NCBI GenBank assembly: GCA_937923375.1
Contig: CALAJG010000307.1
Span: 1-7,580, forward strand
DNA from: an uncultured Leucothrix sp.
Lineage (GTDB): Bacteria; Pseudomonadota; Gammaproteobacteria; Thiotrichales; Thiotrichaceae
Direction of reading: 5' to 3'
DNA length: 7,580 nt
A program made the translations under genes and the position numbers. The number at the start of each line of letters is the position of its first letter. The stretch's first letter is position 1. This document shows positions 1 through 5,937 of the stretch, piece after piece. The notes under the pieces are model-generated. The model saw only the letters and a program-made list of their open reading frames with translations. It was not told where the DNA came from and did no database searches.

Positions 1-2
1 GC

Positions 3-56
3 TTAAGTAAAGAGAAAAACAGGGTGCTGTATTCGAAGCAGCGCTTTACAGATTAA
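3..56 (+). CDS. possible C-terminal tail of an upstream gene (partial)
   Basis: One plus-strand frame stays open from the left edge to a TAA at 54-56, reading LSKEKNRVLYSKQRFTD. If it is real, it is the last 17 codons of a gene that starts outside the window and ends just before the AA_synth gene, which would make that gene part of a longer operon. The tail is too short to assign to a family, and an open frame of this length can easily occur by chance. The two other plus-strand frames have stops within the first ten bases. Confidence 0.25.
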   Translation, partial: LSKEKNRVLYSKQRFTD

Positions 57-75
57 CAGGATGAGAACGCTTGAT

Positions 76-684
76 ATGTCAGATTCAATCACTGCAGAAA
101 TACGCCGCACGTTGTTAAATGTACAAACGACTCGTGTAGAAGGGGGCAAACCGCTTGATGAGCCAACCAAACTTATAGCGGCTATGGCCATCATCAAAAA
201 TCCTTGGTTTGGTCGTGGTTTTGTTGAGAACCTCCGCCCTGAAATCCGTGCCATCGGCCCAGTTGTGGGCAAGCTCCTAACTGAAATGATTCTCGATGTC
301 ACCGGCGATAAAATCGAAGGCTATGGCAAATCATCAGTAGTGGGGATGGGAGGTGAGATTGAGCATGCACAGGCGCTGACTCATACGCTATTTTTTGGCA
401 ATCAATATCGCGATGCGGTGGGCGCAAAATCGTATTTAGCATTCGCTAATACTCGGGGAGCCGCAGGTACTTCCCTGATGATTCCCCTGATGGATATGCA
501 TGATGCGGGACGCCGCTCGCACTACCAAACCATTCATTTGAGTGTTCCGGACGCACCCGCTGAAGATGAAATGATTATCGCCTTAGGCGCATCCATTGGC
601 GGCACACCACATCATCGGATTGGCGATCGTTATCAAGACCTTGAGGAAATGGGTCGCAGCGTAGATAACCCGGCGGGTGTTTAA
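76..684 (+). CDS. AA_synth family protein (PF06684, former DUF1185)
   Basis: A 202-residue soluble protein that I recognise as the 'amino acid synthesis' family. Family-typical blocks are EGGKPL (about 22-27), the AxAIIKNP segment (36-43), EGYGKSSVVG followed by GGEIEHA (81-98), RGAAGTSLMIPL (127-138), VPDAPAEDEMIIALG (157-171) and GGTPHHRIG (175-183). From memory, a Bordetella member was crystallised and described as a variant of the Bacillus chorismate mutase fold; the reaction remains unknown and the family name is a guess from context. There is no signal peptide or membrane segment, so it should be cytosolic. I chose ATG 76 because family members begin close to the EIR segment and a GAG lies ten bases upstream. 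The in-frame ATG at 61 has an AGG touching it, too close to act as a Shine-Dalgarno site. The next gene follows after 53 bases on the same strand. Confidence 0.85.
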   Translation: MSDSITAEIRRTLLNVQTTRVEGGKPLDEPTKLIAAMAIIKNPWFGRGFVENLRPEIRAIGPVVGKLLTEMILDVTGDKIEGYGKSSVVGMGGEIEHAQALTHTLFFGNQYRDAVGAKSYLAFANTRGAAGTSLMIPLMDMHDAGRRSHYQTIHLSVPDAPAEDEMIIALGASIGGTPHHRIGDRYQDLEEMGRSVDNPAGV

Positions 685-737
685 CCAAGTGATAAATTTT
701 TCCTAGTAAGCTCGCAGTATCAACATAGGATTAGAGG

Positions 738-1532
738 ATGAAGCAAACAAGTAGCAATGGAACAGTTTATAGCCTCACGGGAAAAAAGAATGCTCCAGTG
801 ATTGTGCTGATTCATGGTTTAGGACTTACTCGTGATACTTGGGCGTCACATCTTTCAGACTACGAGAAAGATTACACCGTATTGAACTATGATCTATACG
901 GTCATGGCGAAAGTGCAGCGCCGCCTGAAGTGCCCAGACTAACCACGTTTTCCGAGCAGCTCAGAGAATTGATGGATGAGCTTGCAATCGACAAAGCGGC
1001 TTTGATTGGCTTTTCTTTGGGCGGCATGATCAATCGCCGCTTTGCTATGGATCACCCTACTCGTGTCACCGCCTTGGGCATTCTGAACTCGCCACATGAG
1101 CGAGGTGATGAAGCGCAAAAACTAGTCGAAGAGCGCGCATCGCAGTCTGATGCGGGGGGCCCTGGAGCCACTATCGAAGCAACACTGGTTCGTTGGTTTA
1201 CACCGAGATTTCTGGAAACCCGCAAACCCATGCTGCAAATGATAAAGGATTGGGTGATGGCAAACGACCATGCTATTTATGCGCAGTGCCGTATGGTACT
1301 AGCCAATGGCGTGGTGGAGCTAATTCGTCCTGAGCCACCAATTACAACACCTTCACTGGTGATTAGTTGTGAGAACGACAGTGGCAGCACACCCGCTATG
1401 TCACAGGCTATTGCTTCGGAAATTGCTGACGCTGAGGTGGTCATCATCGCAAAACTCCAGCACATGGGTTTGGTGGAAAGGCCCGAACTATTTACCCAAC
1501 CCATTTTGAAGTTTTTGAACGCAAGGCTCTAA
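738..1532 (+). CDS. alpha/beta-fold hydrolase (enol-lactonase/RutD-like)
   Basis: A 264-residue alpha/beta hydrolase of usual length for the 3-oxoadipate enol-lactonase/RutD-like group. The oxyanion-loop HG is in LIHGLGLT (residues 24-31). The YDLYGHGES strand-turn is at 51-59. The nucleophile elbow GFSLGG (91-96) supplies Ser93. Asp214 in CENDSGS is the probable catalytic acid and His242 in LQHMGLVERPE the catalytic histidine, so the triad is complete. A cap region lies around 120-200. No signal peptide is seen, so it is cytosolic. AGGA at 727-730 sits seven bases before the ATG. It lies 53 bases after the AA_synth gene and 26 bases before the ThDP enzyme, so it is probably co-transcribed with both. 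It likely hydrolyses an ester, lactone or C-C bond in the same pathway; the substrate cannot be read from the sequence. Confidence 0.88.
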   Translation: MKQTSSNGTVYSLTGKKNAPVIVLIHGLGLTRDTWASHLSDYEKDYTVLNYDLYGHGESAAPPEVPRLTTFSEQLRELMDELAIDKAALIGFSLGGMINRRFAMDHPTRVTALGILNSPHERGDEAQKLVEERASQSDAGGPGATIEATLVRWFTPRFLETRKPMLQMIKDWVMANDHAIYAQCRMVLANGVVELIRPEPPITTPSLVISCENDSGSTPAMSQAIASEIADAEVVIIAKLQHMGLVERPELFTQPILKFLNARL

Positions 1533-1558
1533 ATCAAAAAAACTGAAAGGAAATTACA

Positions 1559-3256
1559 ATGCCGACACTTTCTGGCGGGCAAGCCGCCGTTGAAGCCCTC
1601 AAAGCAGAAGAAACCAAACATGTATTCGGGCTCATCGGCTCAGCAACCATGGAAATATTTGACGCACTGTATGACGCTAAAGCAATAAACTTCATTGGCG
1701 TGCATGACGAGCGCACCGGGACGCATATGGCCGATGGTTATGCTCGAGCTAGTGGTGAAGCAGGCGTGATTATTGCCGGTCAAAATGGACCAGGAGCAAC
1801 CAATTTAGTTACTGGATTAAGCCAGGCAGCGGCGGCTTTTTCACCGGTAGTTTCGATTGCAGGCGCCTTGTCATCACAGCATGTTTATCGTGATGCATTT
1901 CAGGAAGTAGACCAGCAGGCACTGTTTACACCGGTTACTAAAAAAACCTGGACGGTTCCGGATGCTGGTCGGGTACCTGAGTTATTTAGGGAAGCATTTC
2001 GTACGACACTGACACCTCGCCGTGGGCCGGTGCAAATCAACCTGCCGCGAGATGTGCTTTCTGGCCAGTCAGATTATGAGGGTTTGACTGGGTTTCAGAA
2101 GCCTAAGAACTATCGTTCTCAGTATTTACCAGCGGGATCATCAGAGGCCATTGCTCAGGCCGCCAGCTTATTGATGAATGCTAAAAACCCTCTCATCATC
2201 GCCGGTGGCGGCATTAAAAATACCGGTGGACATGAACAGGCTATCGCGCTGGCAACAGCCATGAACACCCCAATCGTCACCTCACCAGGACACGGTGATG
2301 CGATTCCATTTACGCATCCACTAAATGCCGGGCAAATGGGGCCGCGGGGTAATCCGGTGGCTTCTCGTCTGGCTAAAGAGGCGGATGTAATATTAGCACT
2401 TGGAACACGTCTTGGTTTTAACTCAACCTTTTACACCTATGACAATATAAATAAAGATGCGGCGATTATTCATGTCGAATTAGAACCCACGGCCATCGGC
2501 CGTTTCTTTCCAATTGAGCTCGGTATTTGGGGCGATGCACCGACCATCGCAACGCAGCTAAGCCATGCCATCACCGCAATGAAGCACCGTGCACAAATCA
2601 ACGCGTGGACTGACGCATTTACCGCAGACAGAAAAGCTTATTTGGCAAAACGCGAGGCGGATGCGGTGATGGATGATAGCCCGATGCAGCCATCAGGCTT
2701 ATTCAAAACCTTGCGGGGCGTTATCCCACACGATGCGGCTATCACCATGGATGCCGGAACCCTGTGCTTACAAGCCACTGACGCCATGAACTACCACTCG
2801 CCAAAGAGCTTATTTACACCGTTGGATTTTGGTTTGGTCGGCTTCTCATTTGCCTGTGGCTTAGGCATTAAGTTAGCCTGCCCTGAAAGACCAGTTGTAA
2901 GTTTGATGGGCGATGGTGGTTTTGGCATGACGCTTTCTGAACTCAGCACGGCGGTGGATAATGGTATTAATACCGTCACGGTGGTCATGAATAATGGCTG
3001 CTGGGGTGCTGAAAAAGCCTACCAGCGCGACTTTTTTGGCGAGCGCTATATTGGTGCTGATATTAGCAGTCCACCATTCGATAAGGTGGCTGAAATGTAT
3101 GGCGCAGCAGGTTTTTCAGTGAATAAGCTAAGTGAAGTTAGTGAGGCGGTTGAAGCGGCACTAGCCTGTGGTAAGCCTGCGGTCGTTGATGTCGCGGTTG
3201 ATCCTAATGCGCTGTATAGTTTTAGGCGGGATTCGTTTAAGCATCGAGGTGGCTAA
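1559..3256 (+). CDS. thiamine-diphosphate enzyme, acetolactate synthase superfamily, Xsc-like
   Basis: A full-length 565-residue ThDP enzyme with the usual three domains: PYR (about 1-170), central (about 195-340) and PP (about 375-550). Glu51 in HDERTGTHMADGYAR aligns with the cofactor-activating glutamate. The metal and diphosphate motif runs from GDGGFG (451-456) to the paired Asn478-Asn479. Several stretches resemble sulfoacetaldehyde acetyltransferase (Xsc) more than acetolactate synthase: GLIGSATM (24-31), AGQNGPGATN (73-82), FQEVDQ (114-119) and NGCWGAEK (479-486). Xsc converts sulfoacetaldehyde and phosphate to acetyl phosphate and sulfite, but no phosphate acetyltransferase or sulfite exporter is visible here, so that activity is not established. 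AAGGA at 1547-1551, seven bases upstream, supports the ATG. It is the last gene of its operon and its stop touches the stop of the convergent gene. Acetolactate synthase or another 2-oxoacid or aldehyde lyase remains possible. Confidence 0.85.
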   Translation: MPTLSGGQAAVEALKAEETKHVFGLIGSATMEIFDALYDAKAINFIGVHDERTGTHMADGYARASGEAGVIIAGQNGPGATNLVTGLSQAAAAFSPVVSIAGALSSQHVYRDAFQEVDQQALFTPVTKKTWTVPDAGRVPELFREAFRTTLTPRRGPVQINLPRDVLSGQSDYEGLTGFQKPKNYRSQYLPAGSSEAIAQAASLLMNAKNPLIIAGGGIKNTGGHEQAIALATAMNTPIVTSPGHGDAIPFTHPLNAGQMGPRGNPVASRLAKEADVILALGTRLGFNSTFYTYDNINKDAAIIHVELEPTAIGRFFPIELGIWGDAPTIATQLSHAITAMKHRAQINAWTDAFTADRKAYLAKREADAVMDDSPMQPSGLFKTLRGVIPHDAAITMDAGTLCLQATDAMNYHSPKSLFTPLDFGLVGFSFACGLGIKLACPERPVVSLMGDGGFGMTLSELSTAVDNGINTVTVVMNNGCWGAEKAYQRDFFGERYIGADISSPPFDKVAEMYGAAGFSVNKLSEVSEAVEAALACGKPAVVDVAVDPNALYSFRRDSFKHRGG

Positions 3257-3259
3257 TTA
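3254..3259. other. palindromic double stop TAATTA shared by convergent genes
   Basis: The palindrome TAATTA gives the plus-strand ThDP gene its TAA (3254-3256) and the minus-strand membrane-protein gene its TAA (3257-3259). The two coding regions therefore meet with no intergenic base, and any terminator for either must lie inside the other gene. Confidence 0.9.
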
Positions 3260-3643
3260 AACCTTGACCTGTATCTCCATTATTGTCTGCTGAAGCTTTC
3301 TATTGGCAAGGAATTTGCCAACTGCTTTGCCAATCAAGCCACCAGCAGCAGCCAATACAAAACCAATTAGAATCGTGAGTAAACTTGGGGTAACACCCTT
3401 AAACCACGCGCTGGCAACCCACAAACTACCTAAGATTAAGCCTAAGAAAAATCCACCGGCACTTTCATCGCAACCACAGGCGTAGTAATGGGTGTTTAAT
3501 TCATTTTGCCATTCGGATTTTAGGGGATGATTTGCAAATTCGCCTGCTAGCACAATCATGCCAATTTCTGGTCGCCACAGAAAGTTTCCCTTGAGCAGCT
3601 GATCCAGCTCAGAGGTATTAGTGATTTCATGTTCTATCATCAT
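3257..3643 (-). CDS. small membrane protein of unknown function with a CxC motif
   Basis: A 128-residue protein that I do not recognise. Residues 1-50 are polar and soluble (TSELDQLLKGNFLWRPEIG). A short YYACGCDESAGG segment carries Cys56 and Cys58. Two hydrophobic helices follow at about 64-81 and 86-108, with glycine-rich faces such as AAAGGLIGKAVGK, and then a short basic and polar tail (NRKLQQTIMEIQVKV). It would sit in the inner membrane as a helical hairpin; the CxC could bind metal or be redox active, which is inference only. The start is either of two adjacent ATGs (3643 or 3640). No Shine-Dalgarno sequence precedes them; a TATTAT on the minus strand at 3657-3662 could be a -10 box giving an almost leaderless message. 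It is divergent from the peroxidase and abuts the ThDP gene stop to stop. Confidence 0.7.
   Translation of the reverse strand: MMIEHEITNTSELDQLLKGNFLWRPEIGMIVLAGEFANHPLKSEWQNELNTHYYACGCDESAGGFFLGLILGSLWVASAWFKGVTPSLLTILIGFVLAAAGGLIGKAVGKFLANRKLQQTIMEIQVKV
3303..3321. repeat. perfect 7-base inverted repeat near the convergent gene ends
   Basis: TTGGCAA (3303-3309) and TTGCCAA (3315-3321) are separated by the loop GGAAT, and TTTGCCAA recurs at 3326-3333. It lies inside the minus-strand gene, about 47 bases past the stop of the ThDP gene, so a read-through transcript could fold it. No T-tract follows on either strand, so it is not a standard intrinsic terminator. The repetition partly reflects the encoded GKAVGK segment. 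Confidence 0.5.
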
Positions 3644-3658
3644 GTCGGTATTTCTAAT

Positions 3659-3694
3659 AATACGAGTTATGTTCGATCAAAATACGAGATATGT
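3659..3694. repeat. direct repeat, two 14-base copies with a 22-base period
   Basis: AATACGAGTTATGT (3659-3672) and AATACGAGATATGT (3681-3694) match at 13 of 14 positions. Their starts are 22 bases apart, close to two turns of the helix, so both copies face the same side of the DNA. They lie in the 150-base space between the divergent small membrane-protein gene and the peroxidase gene, about 45 bases upstream of the peroxidase's candidate -35 box and next to the start of the membrane-protein gene. That arrangement fits a tandem regulator site. The bases do not resemble the four-part ATAG-spaced OxyR site. The repeat is seen directly; the regulatory role is inferred. Confidence 0.6.
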
Positions 3695-3737
3695 GAGAGT
3701 AAAGCCCTAGTACTCTTTGCGCAATCTTCACTTTACT

Positions 3738-3768
3738 TTGACATTGGCCGAACTACTATTGGGATAAA
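3738..3768 (+). promoter_or_regulatory. candidate sigma-70 promoter of the peroxidase gene
   Basis: A consensus -35 box TTGACA lies at 3738-3743. The best downstream -10 match is GATAAA at 3763-3768, giving a 19-base spacer, longer than the ideal 17. Transcription would start near 3775, leaving about 18 bases of leader containing the ribosome binding site. The -35 match is strong and the -10 only moderate. Confidence 0.45.
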
Positions 3769-3782
3769 TATCGACCAACATC

Positions 3783-3786
3783 AGGA
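3783..3786 (+). promoter_or_regulatory. ribosome binding site deciding the peroxidase start
   Basis: AGGA lies seven bases before ATG 3794. The same frame is open back to 3629, but only this ATG puts a ribosome binding site before a proper signal peptide, and the extra upstream residues look like translated intergenic DNA. Confidence 0.65.
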
Positions 3787-3793
3787 TGCAGCA

Positions 3794-4384
3794 ATGAAAA
3801 CAAAACTAAGCCAAATACTACTACCACTACTGATTTTAATAGGCACTCAAGGCCAGAGCGTAGCAAACACCACTGCCGTTCCTACTGCTAAGTTAGGCCA
3901 GTCCAACTGCCCCGCAGCATTGAATTTTTCCTTTCGTAAGCTCAGTAATGCCAAACGTATAAACCTATGTGAAGCATACAAAGGCAAGGTTGTTTTGATC
4001 GTCAACACCGCTAGTCGCTGTGGTTTTACGCCTCAATTTGCTGCTCTGGAGAAATTGTACCAAGACTATAAATCAAAAGGGCTTGTCGTTTTAGGTTTCC
4101 CCTCCAATGATTTTGGGTCTCAGGAATTAAACTCTGAAAAGCAAATTGCCAGCTTCTGCCAACTGACTTACGGTGTAAAGTTTCCAATGTTTGAAAAAAC
4201 GCATGCCAGCCAAGCACTCGCCTCACCGCTTTACAGAACGTTGGGGGAAATATCTGGCGAATACCCGCAATGGAATTTCCATAAGTATCTACTCAATCGC
4301 GAAGGTAAGATAGTTGCTAGCTTGGCAAGCCACGTCACCCCTGACAGCAAAACGCTTAAAGACTTAATTAACAAAAACCTATGA
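3794..4384 (+). CDS. exported glutathione peroxidase (Cys type)
   Basis: A 196-residue peroxidase of the glutathione peroxidase family, reducing hydrogen peroxide or organic hydroperoxides with thioredoxin or glutathione. The N-terminus is a signal peptide: KTK, a hydrophobic core LLPLLILIG, then SVA as the likely cleavage site after residue 24, which places the enzyme in the periplasm. The core shows NTASRCGFTPQ (71-81) with peroxidatic Cys76, GFPSNDFGSQE (101-111) with Gln110, and WNFHKYL (160-166) with Trp160 and Asn161, so the catalytic tetrad is complete. Cys122 in FCQLTYGVKFPMF occupies the place of the resolving cysteine of thioredoxin-dependent (BtuE-type) members. Cysteine is used rather than selenocysteine. 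Extra Cys39 and Cys59 lie in the N-terminal part. It has its own candidate promoter and converges on the YtoQ gene with a 26-base gap. Confidence 0.93.
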   Translation: MKTKLSQILLPLLILIGTQGQSVANTTAVPTAKLGQSNCPAALNFSFRKLSNAKRINLCEAYKGKVVLIVNTASRCGFTPQFAALEKLYQDYKSKGLVVLGFPSNDFGSQELNSEKQIASFCQLTYGVKFPMFEKTHASQALASPLYRTLGEISGEYPQWNFHKYLLNREGKIVASLASHVTPDSKTLKDLINKNL

Positions 4385-4410
4385 CTCTTGTTGCTAATAC
4401 AAGGTTGCTT

Positions 4411-4863
4411 TTAGGTTGTAGTAACGTACTTAAGAATCTCAACTACTTGCGCTGGGTTTTTGGCCCACGCCATCGCAGCGCTATCCACTTCTTTTAACGG
4501 ATGAATAATCGCTTCATCATGCAAGGTGATGTAAGGCGTACCCAACGCAGCTAGCTGGCCTGCATCAAATGCAGCATTCCACTGTTTGTATTTATCCCCA
4601 AATCGAATGACGGCAATGTCACACATACCGATCAGGTTTTTGGTGCGAATGGCATTCACTTTTGACGACTGATGGTCGCGCCAAAAGGAATTATCATTCT
4701 CCATCAGGTGATCACCCGCTTCATCACTGGCCTCATGATTGGTCACTGCTGAGGTAAAGTTCACCGGCAGTTTCAAGGCCTTCGCGCCCTCTTCTATCTG
4801 CTCGCGCCAGTCAGTGTGGATTTCACCGGATAGGTAAACCGTCCAGTTGATTTGTTCGTTCAT
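4411..4863 (-). CDS. ytoQ: YtoQ family protein (nucleoside 2-deoxyribosyltransferase-like)
   Basis: A 150-residue protein of the YtoQ family, grouped by fold with nucleoside 2-deoxyribosyltransferases; no reaction is established for it. The typical opening TVYLSGEIHTDWR (8-20) is present. RTKNLIGMCDIAVIRFGDKY (73-92) matches the strand that holds the DxVVARF-type motif in that fold. WNAAFDAGQLAALGTPYI (95-112) matches the GTAxEIGxAxALGKPV block, with Asp100 where many deoxyribosyltransferases carry their nucleophilic glutamate. There is no signal peptide. I chose ATG 4863, with GGTG six bases upstream, because the homologous part starts almost at once. In-frame GTG 4872, five bases after an AGG, and TTG 4875 would add only four or five residues. 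It is divergent from the EamA transporter. Confidence 0.85.
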   Translation of the reverse strand: MNEQINWTVYLSGEIHTDWREQIEEGAKALKLPVNFTSAVTNHEASDEAGDHLMENDNSFWRDHQSSKVNAIRTKNLIGMCDIAVIRFGDKYKQWNAAFDAGQLAALGTPYITLHDEAIIHPLKEVDSAAMAWAKNPAQVVEILKYVTTT

Positions 4864-4986
4864 TGAATGCACCAATACCTATAAATAATGCTGGCATATT
4901 AGCATAGCTTTCACTTAGTCTGGCGGTTGTAATAAGTACGCAAATCCTATCGAACTACAAAGAAATTCCTAAGCAATGAGGCTTTT

Positions 4987-4993
4987 GGAGGAG
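4987..4993 (+). promoter_or_regulatory. strong ribosome binding site of the EamA gene
   Basis: GGAGGAG lies eight bases before ATG 5002 and is among the strongest Shine-Dalgarno sites in the window. The 138 bases between the YtoQ and EamA starts show no convincing -35/-10 pair for either gene. Confidence 0.75.
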
Positions 4994-5001
4994 AACTTAC
5001 A

Positions 5002-5874
5002 ATGACACAAAAGCCTTGGTGGTTAATCGCTGCCCCCGTCATGTTCCTGTTTCTTTGGTCGGGCGGCTATGTTGTAGCTAAAGTAGGACTAGTCTATTCA
5101 CCCCCCTTAACCTTATTAGTGCTGCGCTTTGCCTGCGTCGTTGCTTTGATGGCTCTGTTGTTTCTCTTTATCCGTCCAGAGTTACCCAAGACGGCCAAAG
5201 ACTGGGGACATGTGGCCATAGTTGGGTTCCTCATGCAAACGGTCTACTTTGGACTGTGTTATATCGCGTTTATGAATGGCGTGGCCGCAGGTACCGTGGC
5301 CTTGATGATGTCTTTGCAACCGATCTTGGTCGCCCTGATTGCCCCGGGTTGGAGCGGCGAACACACGAGTATCAGGCAATGGGGAGGCTTGGTCTTGGCT
5401 CTGATCGGTACGGCCATCGTTATAATTGCCCGGTCAGAGGTTGGGCCAGCCCCTATCTTTGGTTTGATTTGTGCGGTCATTGCCTTAGGTGGAATTACAA
5501 TGGCTACGCTTTGGGAAAAGCGCTTTGGTATATCACACCATCCCGTTACTACTAATTTGATAGGCTATGCTGCGGGCTTGATCGGTATCTTGCCGTTTAT
5601 GTTTTGGCTTGAGACACCCGAAATAAACTGGACTTGGAACTTTGCGGCGGCGCTAGCGTATCTGGTTATCGGCAACTCATTGATAGCCGTTGGTTTGCTG
5701 TTAGCGATGATACGTGCAGGTCAAGTCAGTAAGGTATCGACCCTATTGTTTTTAGTGCCGCCACTAGCTGCGTTGATGGCTTGGTTTGTGCTAGACGAAA
5801 TCATGCCGCCTATTGCTTGGCTAGGCCTAGTCATGGCAGGCGCGGGGGTGTTTTTGGCCACTCGTAAATGGTAG
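5002..5874 (+). CDS. EamA/DMT-family transporter
   Basis: A 290-residue inner-membrane protein of the drug/metabolite transporter superfamily, with the normal length and about ten hydrophobic helices arranged as two EamA repeats (about 8-143 and 153-288). Family-typical pieces are LWSGGYVVAKVGL (18-30), the Pro-containing first-repeat helix MMSLQPILVALIAP (102-115), its counterpart LLFLVPPLAALMAWFVLDE (248-266), and the closing GAGVFLATRKW. Most members export amino acids or other small metabolites using the proton gradient; the substrate cannot be deduced here. It starts behind GGAGGAG. It is divergent from the YtoQ gene and followed 63 bases later by the UDG-like gene on the same strand, which may be co-transcribed although the two functions are unrelated. 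Confidence 0.92.
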   Translation: MTQKPWWLIAAPVMFLFLWSGGYVVAKVGLVYSPPLTLLVLRFACVVALMALLFLFIRPELPKTAKDWGHVAIVGFLMQTVYFGLCYIAFMNGVAAGTVALMMSLQPILVALIAPGWSGEHTSIRQWGGLVLALIGTAIVIIARSEVGPAPIFGLICAVIALGGITMATLWEKRFGISHHPVTTNLIGYAAGLIGILPFMFWLETPEINWTWNFAAALAYLVIGNSLIAVGLLLAMIRAGQVSKVSTLLFLVPPLAALMAWFVLDEIMPPIAWLGLVMAGAGVFLATRKW

Positions 5875-5937
5875 TGTAATGCTGAATTCATTCGGCTCAT
5901 ACACTTCTGGAACACGCTTCGACTGCGAACGACTGAC

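Noticed and set aside
61..75. ATG 61 as the start of the AA_synth gene
   Set aside because: The AGG touches the ATG with no spacing, and family members begin close to the residues encoded from ATG 76; five added residues give no recognised feature.
701..730. TCCTA/TAGGA inverted repeat that could hide the hydrolase ribosome binding site
   Set aside because: Only five paired bases with a 20-base loop, which is too weak to argue for a regulatory structure.
3303..3485. Plus-strand frame opposite the small membrane protein
   Set aside because: It is rich in Lys and Pro, as a complement of hydrophobic codons often is, and lacks a ribosome binding site.
3629..3793. Extended N-terminus of the peroxidase frame
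   Set aside because: The extension overlaps the divergent gene's start, lacks family similarity and would bury the signal peptide; AGGA before ATG 3794 decides the start.
4377..4406. AACCT/AGGTT arms as a terminator between the peroxidase and YtoQ genes
   Set aside because: The arms are five bases with a loop of about 20 and only a short TTTT later, so it does not qualify as an intrinsic terminator.
4888..4905. ATGCT/AGCAT inverted repeat between the YtoQ and EamA genes
   Set aside because: Five-base arms around an eight-base centre in AT-rich DNA are expected by chance, and no promoter could be placed next to it.
5256..5555. Plus-strand frame inside the EamA gene
   Set aside because: It is a shifted reading of a clear transporter gene, with no family features and no ribosome binding site.
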